Assembly (NCBI GenBank): GCA_001778355.1
Contig: MFGS01000185.1
Span: 412 to 18,793 of the forward strand
Reading direction: 5' to 3'
DNA: 18,382 nt
Source: Candidatus Firestonebacteria bacterium RIFOXYA2_FULL_40_8
GTDB lineage: Bacteria > Oederibacteriota > D2-FULL-39-29
Shown here in pieces: positions 1 to 6,894 of the stretch; position 1 is the first letter of the stretch; each line of letters opens with the position of its first letter. The translations under genes were made by a program, and so were the position numbers. The notes under the pieces are model-generated. The model searched no databases. It had not been told where the DNA came from and saw only the letters and a program-made list of their open reading frames with translations.

Positions 1-1
1 G

Positions 2-2242
2 CTTGAAACGACAGAAATAACAAGTGTTTCAAAATACGCGCTTATAGCCGAAGTTTCCATGAACACTCCTACGGACTATGTGCAGTTTGGCGACACAAAA
101 ACAATTCAATATTTTTCAATGAATCAAATAGGCGGGCCGATCCATATTAATGGAGACGTAGTGATAATGAAGAATTGGTCCAGCCTGGCTTTAATGAAAT
201 CAAAAGACGAATACGGCCCCGTATTGGAGGCCTCCGGAAGAATATATAATTCATCAGCCATAGGTGCTTCTTCAACAGTAATAGTCGGTGAGGGAACTAT
301 TCCGACCCCATGGGTATATAATATCAGTAATTATTCAAAGAGCGCGGATATCAGCAGCTGGCCCGGTATTACTCCGATATTATGGCCTTATAATGCGACG
401 ACCCATGGCAGCGGTTTGGTAGTCACAAAGACAGGGCCGAACGGGGAGTATAAATATAATTTATTGGATGATAAGACCACAAGCGCAAAGCAGATTAATG
501 TGCCTACAACAGATATAATTTCACAAGAAACCTTTAGAGCTTCTATAGATCCCGATTGGCATATAACGTGGGCCAATCCTAAAGGAACGGTTACAAAAAT
601 AACGAACGAAATACTCTATTCTACCGGATTGAATGCGATACAAGGCGGAGCGTTCGGTGTCGGTAACTTTACAGGTTTGCCTCAGAGAGAAAAAATATCG
701 GACAATGTTGCTTTGGGGATGTCCGGAGCGGATATTCAAATACCCTCAGACAGGGATATGAATTATATCAAGTTTGTAATGCTGAAAATAAAGGGAAATG
801 CAACGCATTTTAAAGGAACAGTAGGTGGTTGTGATGATGCAAATAAAAGTTATGCTCAAACAGACAGGGCCAATAAAAAAGTTTCACTGACTTTCCCGAT
901 GTACATTGATAAATTTAAATTTCAGACCCCGCCCGGCCTTTGGGGCGCGGCAAGCGCCAACTTATGGAGAGGACGATATCTTGAAAGCTCTCCAAGTAGT
1001 GATTTTACGGGTTATTCGCTTTCTAGCAGCACGGGTTTGCCCAATCAGATAAAAACCCTCCCCGCAGAATACATAGAAGCGACGGGCATAGTTAATGACC
1101 CGGTGGTACATCCTGTTAAAGTTTTCGTAGGAGATCCCGCGACCACCTGGACACTTGCGCCCGATAATGATGTGAACTCTGTTAATATTACTGATACCGG
1201 CAATCCGTTTTTTGCGGTGGATTATGCTCAGGGAAAAATAATATTCGGCGATGGAGGGAAATGCGCAATACCCGGCGCTCTTGGTACGCGTATTCAAGTG
1301 ATCTTCAGTCATGATTTTGATATCTCGAGTGGAATAGAAGCCTGGCTTTCCGCTCCGGTTAAAGCCGTGAAATTGGACCTGGGTACTATTAATGAACAGA
1401 ACGCGCCAAGGCCTCCTAAATATAAGGACAGCATTGTACCAATAGACAGGCAAAAGTACGGTGTAATATTTTCCGAGGTTCCTATGGTGGTATGGGGAGT
1501 TCCAAAAGTTCCGGTTACTATAGTCTGCCTGGGTGACGTATATATTGGCCCGATAAATTCAACATATCTAAATCCTGCGAAAATAGATGATTATGCGTCT
1601 ACAATAAAAGTTTCAGAGCCTCAGGATTCTGTAAATCTATATCCTGTCGGGATAATCTCAAAGGGCATGGTCTTTTATGATGAAACACTCGCCCCAACTT
1701 ATCCCGATCCTTCACCCGTACTCAATAATACCTGGGTAAAAATGAATCACGGTAAGAATTTTTTGGTAAATAAAGTCTGCGTCTATCATTCCTTGACAAA
1801 AGACCCTGTTACGATGAACAATGGCGCTGATTGGTACAGATATAGAGCCGGGGTTACGGTAACCGGCGGGACATTTGCGGAAGGGGATGGAGATGGAGGC
1901 TTTGCTCAAGGCGGCTCTTTACCGACAATAATAGGTTCCATATATAATTGCGCTGATAAAAGTGTAATTGCTCAAGGAACTGCGGCAAATATTTTTTATA
2001 GTATTTATGGCAGCAGCGGAATTCCATCACTTGCTTACGCGAACAGTTTCCGCAGAAATCCGCCTCCCCATATTCCAAAAAACATTTACGTGACAAATTA
2101 CAGAATATTGAATGATCCTGCCGATGCGGATACTTTTATTACAGAACTGGCTGCTTATCTTGCGCAGGGTTCTTCGCAAACCTATACCGCTCAATTTGCG
2201 GAGACGATTACTAAATTAATGAATTCTCTGGATGGACAATAA
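2..2242 (+). CDS. DUF4900/PilX-like surface protein, 5' end outside window
   Basis: The frame is open from the first bases of the window, so the gene begins upstream; the first ATG at 59 is probably internal. About 746 residues are visible. The earliest part (KYALIAEVSM, then FGDTKTIQYFSMNQIGGPIHINGDVVI) resembles proteins annotated as DUF4900 or PilX-N-terminal pilus-assembly-like, in which a pilin-type N-terminal helix is followed by an 'S/K-YA...GPIH-NG' segment. The helix itself would lie outside the window. The rest is long, rich in N, S, T, G and P, with beta-strand-like stretches and few cysteines, as in an exported surface or pseudopilus-associated protein. No catalytic motif was recognised. 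It ends at TAA 2240-2242 and is followed by 7-bp and 9-bp repeats. The family call rests on a short motif and is tentative; an exported surface protein is the safer statement. Confidence 0.6.
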   Translation, partial: LETTEITSVSKYALIAEVSMNTPTDYVQFGDTKTIQYFSMNQIGGPIHINGDVVIMKNWSSLALMKSKDEYGPVLEASGRIYNSSAIGASSTVIVGEGTIPTPWVYNISNYSKSADISSWPGITPILWPYNATTHGSGLVVTKTGPNGEYKYNLLDDKTTSAKQINVPTTDIISQETFRASIDPDWHITWANPKGTVTKITNEILYSTGLNAIQGGAFGVGNFTGLPQREKISDNVALGMSGADIQIPSDRDMNYIKFVMLKIKGNATHFKGTVGGCDDANKSYAQTDRANKKVSLTFPMYIDKFKFQTPPGLWGAASANLWRGRYLESSPSSDFTGYSLSSSTGLPNQIKTLPAEYIEATGIVNDPVVHPVKVFVGDPATTWTLAPDNDVNSVNITDTGNPFFAVDYAQGKIIFGDGGKCAIPGALGTRIQVIFSHDFDISSGIEAWLSAPVKAVKLDLGTINEQNAPRPPKYKDSIVPIDRQKYGVIFSEVPMVVWGVPKVPVTIVCLGDVYIGPINSTYLNPAKIDDYASTIKVSEPQDSVNLYPVGIISKGMVFYDETLAPTYPDPSPVLNNTWVKMNHGKNFLVNKVCVYHSLTKDPVTMNNGADWYRYRAGVTVTGGTFAEGDGDGGFAQGGSLPTIIGSIYNCADKSVIAQGTAANIFYSIYGSSGIPSLAYANSFRRNPPPHIPKNIYVTNYRILNDPADADTFITELAAYLAQGSSQTYTAQFAETITKLMNSLDGQ

Positions 2243-2247
2243 AAGCA

Positions 2248-2275
2248 AGTACGAAGTACGATGTACAAAGTACGA
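2248..2275 (+). repeat. 7-bp tandem repeat (AGTACGA units)
   Basis: Four adjoining 7-mers: AGTACGA, AGTACGA, TGTACAA, AGTACGA. It begins 5 bases after the stop codon of the surface protein and runs into the 9-bp purine array. The 18-base string at 2254-2271 recurs exactly at 17853-17870, 15.6 kb away, so this is a dispersed repeat. Confidence 0.75.
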
Positions 2276-2288
2276 AGTTAAAGCATAT

Positions 2289-2423
2289 GAAGCAAGGACA
2301 GAAGATGAAGAAGAGGAAGCAAGTACAGCAGAAACAGCAAGAACAGTAAGTGAAGTAACTGAAGTAAATGAAGCGAAAGAAGCAATTACAGCACAAACAG
2401 AAAAAGAAGTAAAGGAAGGAATA
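2289..2423 (+). repeat. 9-bp degenerate purine-rich array, 15 units
   Basis: Fifteen 9-mers in perfect phase, consensus [GA][AC]AG[CT]ANNN; examples are GAAGCAAGT, ACAGCAGAA, GAAGTAACT, ACAGCACAA. The units vary at the last three bases but the register never slips. One frame is open and would encode E/T/K-A/V-x triplets, but there is no sign of a real protein. It fills most of the gap between the surface protein and the first beta-helix gene. Confidence 0.85.
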
Positions 2424-2443
2424 TTTTTTTAAAGGGAGAAAAT

Positions 2444-4495
2444 GTGAACAAAGGTTTTAGAAAATATTTTTATCTGTTTGTGTTGGCCCTTGTGCTGATA
2501 CCCGGTGAAAATGTATTTGCGGCTGACGAATATGATACCTTTAATAAATTCTGCCTGGATAATTTCGGGACCAAACAGGAAGAATTGTATTTTACCAAGT
2601 TCGGAAAGGACCTTCTGCAGGATGAGAAAAATTCCTGGCAGTATGTTTCGGAAAACTCCGCTTGTATCTCCTGGGAAACTTCCCTTCCGGCAAAATCCTG
2701 CGTAGAATACGGAACGACCGATAAGTACGGCGCTAAAACAGAAGAGGAAGAGCGGTACTTTTTTACGCATGTTCTTTACCTGAAAGATCTGACCGTTGAT
2801 ACCACCTATCATTACCGTCTGGTCTCGGTTGACGAACGGGGGAATCAGGTAACTTCGGCGGATAAAACCCTTGAGACAAAAAAAGCGGCAAATGCCGTCT
2901 ATATACCGGATGAAGCGGGGAAAATAAACTATCTGCTGGACACGCCGCAGAAAACATACATTTTGACGAAAGATATTAAGGTTGATGAAGAAGGTTTTGA
3001 CGTAATCGCGGAAAACGTTACTTTTGACCTTAACGGGCATACTATCAGGTATGATTTTGAAGCAGGGGTAAAGGCGGATAACGCAAAAAAATTTAAAATA
3101 GTGAACGGCTTTATAAAACAGGAAGCCGGCGGGATAATGTCCGGGAATAACAGGCATGACGCCTTTAATCCTCTTACTCTGCGGAGCTGTGCTGATGTCG
3201 AAATTGCCGGTTTGTCCATAGATTATAGTTCGCCTCAAACCTGGGGTATGCATATCAGAGACCAGAAAGAAACCTGCAATGTTCATAATAATATAATTCT
3301 GGACCGCGGTTCGGTAATTCCCAACAGGCATAGTTTTGCGGTTCGCTCTATAGGTTTTGACGGCGGAGAAAAAGGCTTGAACAAATACAGTCTGCATCAT
3401 AATCTTATAAAACGGGCAAGACAGAATGGAGTTCAGACTGCCCAGACTATATATAACAATGAAATATATATAGACAGTTTCTCCACTAATTCTTTTGCCA
3501 TTCAACCGCACTCCGTCCCCGATACGGAAGCCGGCGAGCATTATAATAATAAAGTGTTTGGAACCGGATTTAACGCTTACGGTTTCGGCTGGGCGCACCT
3601 TAATCTGAAGATACATGATAATTTTGTATTCATGCAGGGATTTGATACCAAGTCCAGGTGGAACGAGACCTGGGGAGATATTAATATGCTTTCGGCGATG
3701 CGGGTCACAAATTACGACAAAGGCGGGCAGGTGCGTAACAATCTGGATTACCGGAATAATGTTATTGTTATGAAGGGACGTGAGGGGTGTGAGATAAGGG
3801 GCGTGGAGTTCATGTCCGATATCTCGATAAAAGACCTGGTCTTTCATGATAATATTATCAAGGTAGAAGCGCAGGATGATAAGACCAGCCGGGTTGCCTG
3901 CGTTGATCCCCAGGGGCAGGTTGCCAATAATGACACAGCGCTTCCGGTTTACTATAAAAATAATACGCTGATTTCTAATATGTACCACATCCGGTTCGGA
4001 GATACTTACGGTGTCGGGTCAAATCATCAGTTCATAAACTGCAAATTTGTAAGAACAGGAAACAATCCCAAGTATCATACGTTTGTTTTCGACGGAGGCC
4101 ATTGGAGTCATAGACATGTGTTTTTGGATTGTGAGTTTGGAGAAGGGACAAAATATAATGATGTTTTCTGGAAGAGGACTTCTGCGAAAAGCAGTTATTC
4201 TGTGAAATGGACTTTAACAGTAAAATCAGAACCTAAAGCAAGTGTTACTATAATAGATAAAAGAGGCAGGATAGAATATACCGGAAAGACCGATGCGGAA
4301 GGCAAAGTGTCTGCTGTGCTCACCCAGTGTCTTATAAAACCTCCGGCAAATATGAAAGGCGATGAACCCAATAATGATAAACATCAGGAAGTTGAGTACA
4401 CGCCTCATTCTATTATAGTCGAAAAGAACGGTGTCACGAAAAGAGTGAAAGTAACGATGGATAAAAAACAGGAAGTGGAAATAAAGATGGAGTAA
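2444..4495 (+). CDS. Secreted right-handed beta-helix protein (copy 1)
   Basis: 683 residues from a GTG start preceded by AAAGGGAG; the ATG two bases upstream is out of frame and meets TGA at once. Residues 1-26 form a signal peptide (likely cut after VFA). Residues about 70-147 resemble an FN3/purple-acid-phosphatase N-terminal fold (ACISWET, VEYG, TYHYRLVSVDERGN). From DEAGKINYLL (156) through TFDLNGHT (193) to about 575 is a parallel beta-helix (pectate-lyase-like) with many N-rich turns such as YNNE and HNNI. The last 100 residues form a beta-sandwich (TGKTDAEGKVSAV, YTPHSIIVEKNG). It probably acts on, or binds, polysaccharide outside the cytoplasm; lyase activity is not shown by any motif I can fix. 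A close paralogue lies at 15749-17788. A 9-bp array precedes it and another follows. Confidence 0.85.
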   Translation: MNKGFRKYFYLFVLALVLIPGENVFAADEYDTFNKFCLDNFGTKQEELYFTKFGKDLLQDEKNSWQYVSENSACISWETSLPAKSCVEYGTTDKYGAKTEEEERYFFTHVLYLKDLTVDTTYHYRLVSVDERGNQVTSADKTLETKKAANAVYIPDEAGKINYLLDTPQKTYILTKDIKVDEEGFDVIAENVTFDLNGHTIRYDFEAGVKADNAKKFKIVNGFIKQEAGGIMSGNNRHDAFNPLTLRSCADVEIAGLSIDYSSPQTWGMHIRDQKETCNVHNNIILDRGSVIPNRHSFAVRSIGFDGGEKGLNKYSLHHNLIKRARQNGVQTAQTIYNNEIYIDSFSTNSFAIQPHSVPDTEAGEHYNNKVFGTGFNAYGFGWAHLNLKIHDNFVFMQGFDTKSRWNETWGDINMLSAMRVTNYDKGGQVRNNLDYRNNVIVMKGREGCEIRGVEFMSDISIKDLVFHDNIIKVEAQDDKTSRVACVDPQGQVANNDTALPVYYKNNTLISNMYHIRFGDTYGVGSNHQFINCKFVRTGNNPKYHTFVFDGGHWSHRHVFLDCEFGEGTKYNDVFWKRTSAKSSYSVKWTLTVKSEPKASVTIIDKRGRIEYTGKTDAEGKVSAVLTQCLIKPPANMKGDEPNNDKHQEVEYTPHSIIVEKNGVTKRVKVTMDKKQEVEIKME

Positions 4496-4506
4496 GGGAA
4501 GAAGGG

Positions 4507-4578
4507 GAAGCAAAAGAAGCAAGGACAGAAAAAGAAGTAACGGAAGTAAGGGCAGGAAGTGGCCAAAGTGGGGAAAGA
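4507..4578 (+). repeat. 9-bp degenerate purine-rich array, 8 units
   Basis: Units in phase: GAAGCAAAA, GAAGCAAGG, ACAGAAAAA, GAAGTAACG, GAAGTAAGG, then three more diverged ones. It begins 12 bases after the beta-helix stop codon and runs into the hairpin at 4579-4627. The first two units are the same as those after the paralogue at 17791. With 4638-4759 it accounts for most of the 304-base gap between the genes; no ORF of substance was found there. Confidence 0.8.
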
Positions 4579-4627
4579 AAAAAGCCTGGTCGCTGGCTTT
4601 TGGGCGAGCAGTCCGCCAGCGCTTTTT
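4579..4627 (+). terminator. Long hairpin with T run, possible terminator
   Basis: CGCTGGC (4591-4597) pairs with GCCAGCG (4615-4621) across a 17-base loop. AAAAAG (4579-4584) can extend the stem with CTTTTT (4622-4627), leaving CCTGGT as a bulge. The GC stem followed by five T residues fits a rho-independent terminator for the beta-helix gene. Its position between two halves of the 9-bp array also fits an inserted palindromic element. The long loop lowers confidence. Confidence 0.5.
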
Positions 4628-4637
4628 GGTGGAAAGG

Positions 4638-4727
4638 ACAGCAAAAACAGAAAGTGAAGGAAAAGAAGAAAAAGAAGTAAGTAAAGCAGATAAAGCACAA
4701 ACAGCAAAACAGGAAGGGGAGTTAAGG
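4638..4727 (+). repeat. 9-bp degenerate purine-rich array, 10 units
   Basis: Units in phase from ACAGCAAAA through ACAGAAAGT, GAAGGAAAA, GAAGTAAGT, AAAGCACAA and ACAGCAAAA, ending with CAGGAAGGG and GAGTTAAGG. It is out of phase with the array at 4507-4578, so the hairpin between them disrupts the register. Confidence 0.8.
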
Positions 4728-4759
4728 AAAGTATAAATTTCCGACATATATGATTTCCG
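4711..4759 (+). repeat. 49-bp dispersed repeat, copy A
   Basis: It matches 9692-9740 at 45 of 49 positions by eye (differences only at A/G, C/T, A/C and A/C sites). Each copy is the downstream edge of a 9-bp array and continues into the same non-repetitive AT-rich tail ending TTTCCG. A third, shorter echo (GGGAGTTGAGGAA) ends the array at 9809-9853. Confidence 0.75.
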
Positions 4760-4799
4760 TATATTGTAATTTGTCATTTCATTTAACAAATGGGAGTAT

Positions 4800-6005
4800 A
4801 TGCGAAAAATTAGTTTGGAAAAAACAGAGTCTTTTGCGGAACTGGTCCGCTTGTATCCCGGCTGTTTCACTCACGGCAAAGGGCGCAAGCTCGTGTACAA
4901 GAAGTGGGGAGCTCCCGGGTTTTTGATATCTTTTCTCGGGGAAGATGTTTCTGTCATGTATAAGGAAGACTCTGATTTATTCAGGGCTCTTGGACTTCTT
5001 ATGACGGAAACTGAAGAAAAAAAAGAGCTGAGTATAAGGCAAATCCCGCCTATTCATTTCAGGTCGGTAATGATAGACGTTTCCCGTAATGCGGTTATAA
5101 AGCCGGAGTATCTGAAGAAAATAATAGTAAGATTTGCGCTTTTAGGTATTAATTACGCCTGCCTATACACCGAGGATACATATGAAGTATCAGGGCATCC
5201 TCTATTCGGGTTTAACAGGGGAAAATATTCAAAAGATGAGATACGGGATATTTGTGCTTTTGCAAAAATATTCGGTGTTACGATGTTCCACTGCATTCAG
5301 ACCCTCGGGCATCTGGAACAGGTTTTGAAATATTCATGGTACGCGGAATTTAAGGATAATGACCGCGTGTTGAATGTTAAAAATCCGAAAACGTATAAAT
5401 TCATAGAACAGATGCTTAAGAATGCCAAAGAGCCGTATGACACAGATATTATTCATATAGGTATGGATGAAACACACGGACTGGGCAGAGGGAATTCTTT
5501 TGAGCCCGGCAAACCCATAGAGCCGCGGGAGTTGTACTTGAAACACGTCTCAAAGGTTGTCGGGATTTGCAGAAAACTTAAACTTAAGCCCATGATGTGG
5601 GGTGATATGGTGTTAGGTTTAACCGGACAACACCGTCAGCCTATGACTGCCTTGCAGGCTAAGAGAATACCGAAAGACGTGGAGATAGTTTACTGGAATT
5701 ATGACGCTGAAAAAAAGATAGCCTATGAAAAACATATCAGAACTTACAGGAAGCTGGGGTTTGAACCTATGAGCGCGGCAGGGGTGGGGAACTGGCATGC
5801 TATGTGGGGTAGATATGAAAAAACAGAAAACACTTTGCCTTTATTTTTAGAGGTATCAAAAAGTTACGGAGTAAAACGCGCCATGGCCACGATGTGGGGA
5901 GACGGCGGGAATGAATGTCCTTTTGATTCTAACTGGCCGGCGCTGGTGCTTTTTTCGGAGCATTGCTATACGGTAAAACCGGATAAAGAAGTAAAAAACT
6001 TGTGA
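4800..6005 (+). CDS. GH20C-type exo-beta-N-acetylhexosaminidase, catalytic part
   Basis: 401 residues from ATG with GGGAG just upstream; no signal peptide, so cytoplasmic. It follows the pneumococcal GH20C pattern throughout as I recall it: a small N-terminal domain (to about 85), MIDVSRNAVIKP (91-102), YTEDTYEVSGHPLFGFNRG (123-141), FHCIQTLGHLEQ (163-174), then the catalytic Asp-Glu pair D223-E224 in HIGMDETHGLGRG, MMWGDM (265-270), YWNY (298-301) and MWGDGGNE (365-372). The family removes terminal beta-GlcNAc/GalNAc by substrate-assisted catalysis. The barrel is complete, but the frame stops at TGA 6003-6005, before the helical C-terminal domain that the single-chain relatives have. That domain is encoded in the next frame (6002-6601), and a slippery heptamer lies at the junction. 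Confidence 0.88.
   Translation: MRKISLEKTESFAELVRLYPGCFTHGKGRKLVYKKWGAPGFLISFLGEDVSVMYKEDSDLFRALGLLMTETEEKKELSIRQIPPIHFRSVMIDVSRNAVIKPEYLKKIIVRFALLGINYACLYTEDTYEVSGHPLFGFNRGKYSKDEIRDICAFAKIFGVTMFHCIQTLGHLEQVLKYSWYAEFKDNDRVLNVKNPKTYKFIEQMLKNAKEPYDTDIIHIGMDETHGLGRGNSFEPGKPIEPRELYLKHVSKVVGICRKLKLKPMMWGDMVLGLTGQHRQPMTALQAKRIPKDVEIVYWNYDAEKKIAYEKHIRTYRKLGFEPMSAAGVGNWHAMWGRYEKTENTLPLFLEVSKSYGVKRAMATMWGDGGNECPFDSNWPALVLFSEHCYTVKPDKEVKNL
5993..5999 (+). other. Candidate -1 frameshift site, A-AAA-AAC
   Basis: The zero-frame codons are GTA AAA AAC TTG TGA. The heptamer A AAA AAC has the canonical X XXY YYZ register, and the stop lies three bases after it. A -1 slip moves into the frame of 6002-6601 with no stop, giving KEVK-K/N-L-VKAITGDEFEKYL. 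No strong Shine-Dalgarno stimulator is seen upstream. A weak downstream pairing CGGG (6015-6018) with CCCG (6048-6051) is possible. A single missing A in this A6 run would look the same. Confidence 0.5.
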
Positions 6006-6601
6006 AAGCGATTACGGGGGACGAATTTGAAAAGTATTTAGTTCCAACCCGGCTGCTAAAGATGAGCTGGCTCTCAACAAGAGGGGATATGGGCAGAGCA
6101 TTTCTTTATGATGATCCTATTTTTGGCGTCTTTTCCGTAAATCTTCTTTTTGAGAAATTCAGAGGTAACATAGCCGCTCATTTCGAAAAAGTGTATAAAG
6201 AGATCAAAGCGTTTTTACCGGAGGTCAGCAAAGAAAATAAAACATTATTTACCTACGCGCTGACGCTTGCCGATCTTCTTCGCCTTAAATCCGGTTTCAG
6301 AAAAGAGCTATATCTTGCTCATAAAGCCGGCAGTAAAGACAGGCTGCGAAAACTTTTGAAAGTTGTGCCTCTGCTTAAAAAGAAATATGAAGCTATGTGC
6401 AAAGCGCAGCGAAAAATCTGGCTTTTGGAAAGAAAGCCGGAAGGGCTTGAAGCTCTTGATGTAAGGTATGGCTCTCAGTTAAAGCGTCTGGATGTGGCCG
6501 CGGAAAGAATTAAAGACTACCTCTCGGGAAAAATAAAAAGGATATCGGAGCTTGAAGAAACGCCCCGAAATATTTACAGCCGCACTCCTTACCGGAATTG
6601 A
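6002..6601 (+). CDS. C-terminal helical domain of GH20C-type hexosaminidase
   Basis: 199 residues. Its GTG (6002-6004) overlaps the upstream TGA by the sequence GTGA, so it could be made by coupled re-initiation or, more interestingly, as a -1 extension of the upstream enzyme. The sequence matches the part that follows the barrel in GH20C relatives: a mostly helical, charged region, then WLLERKPEGLEALDVRYGSQ and LKRLDVAAERIKDYLSG, which parallels the family's 'WL..NK.FGL...DIR.GG...R...A..R...YL.G' segment. In that family this domain is not a separate gene as far as I know, and it carries no catalytic pair of its own. The two parts together (about 600 residues) reach nearly the normal family length. 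A pseudogene frameshift or a sequence error remains possible. Confidence 0.75.
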   Translation: MKAITGDEFEKYLVPTRLLKMSWLSTRGDMGRAFLYDDPIFGVFSVNLLFEKFRGNIAAHFEKVYKEIKAFLPEVSKENKTLFTYALTLADLLRLKSGFRKELYLAHKAGSKDRLRKLLKVVPLLKKKYEAMCKAQRKIWLLERKPEGLEALDVRYGSQLKRLDVAAERIKDYLSGKIKRISELEETPRNIYSRTPYRN

Positions 6602-6612
6602 CTTAGGAGGAT

Positions 6613-6720
6613 GAAGTAAGCGAAGCAAAGAAAGCACAAACAGAAAATGAAGGAAAAGAAGTAAGGGCTGGAAGTGAAGAAAGTGAGTAAAGTGGGAAAA
6701 GGGAAGAAAGGACAAAGAGT
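6613..6720 (+). repeat. 9-bp degenerate purine-rich array, 12 units
   Basis: Twelve 9-mers from GAAGTAAGC, GAAGCAAAG, AAAGCACAA, ACAGAAAAT, GAAGGAAAA, GAAGTAAGG to ACAAAGAGT, starting 12 bases after the hexosaminidase stop codon, in the same orientation as the other arrays. Confidence 0.82.
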
Positions 6721-6767
6721 TTATTTTATGGAGTAGTTCCTAATTTAATAATAACACATTTAAAAAA

Positions 6768-6803
6768 GACCTTACGGACCTTAAAAACTTTATAAACCTT
6801 ATC
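6768..6803 (-). repeat. Second kind of 9-bp repeat, 4 units
   Basis: GACCTTACG, GACCTTAAA, AACTTTATA, AACCTTATC: consensus RACYTTANN, or TAAGGT-type on the minus strand. The sequence is unrelated to the purine array but has the same 9-base period. It lies in the leader region of the large protein at 6895. Confidence 0.5.
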
Positions 6804-6808
6804 TCGTT

Positions 6809-6828
6809 CTGTCAACGAATGTTGACAG
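6809..6828. promoter_or_regulatory. Perfect 20-bp inverted repeat, possible operator
   Basis: CTGTCAAC (6809-6816), GAAT, GTTGACAG (6821-6828): 8-bp perfect arms. The right arm contains TTGACA, a perfect -35 hexamer, but I see no good -10 at 16-18 bases. There is no T run, so it is not a terminator. The position, 67 bases before the ATG at 6895, suits an operator. No copy was found before the paralogue at 18011. Confidence 0.45.
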
Positions 6829-6894
6829 GTAGATATCTTACATAGCGAGAAAAGCTCTGCTTATAGACTGTTCTTAAGTAAAGGAGTGTAAATA

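Noticed and set aside
2289..2423. CRISPR array as an explanation for the regular repeats
   Set aside because: The period is 9 bases with degenerate units and no spacers; no cas gene is seen.
2232..2432. 66-residue + strand frame rich in E, K, T, A, V
   Set aside because: It is the open frame of the 7-bp and 9-bp repeats and starts inside the surface-protein gene; the other arrays do not preserve such a frame with a start codon.
2429..3988. 519-residue open frame on the minus strand opposite the first beta-helix gene
   Set aside because: It overlaps a gene with clear signal peptide, domains and a paralogue; the antisense product has no recognisable domain or signal and follows from the codon pattern of the real gene.
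4226..4870. Minus-strand frames rich in F, L, S, C with membrane-like look
   Set aside because: They are translations of the complement of the purine-rich arrays; the hydrophobic look comes from pyrimidine-rich codons.
6822..6850. Promoter using TTGACA at 6822-6827
   Set aside because: The -35 hexamer is perfect but it is part of a palindrome and no acceptable -10 lies 15-19 bases downstream.
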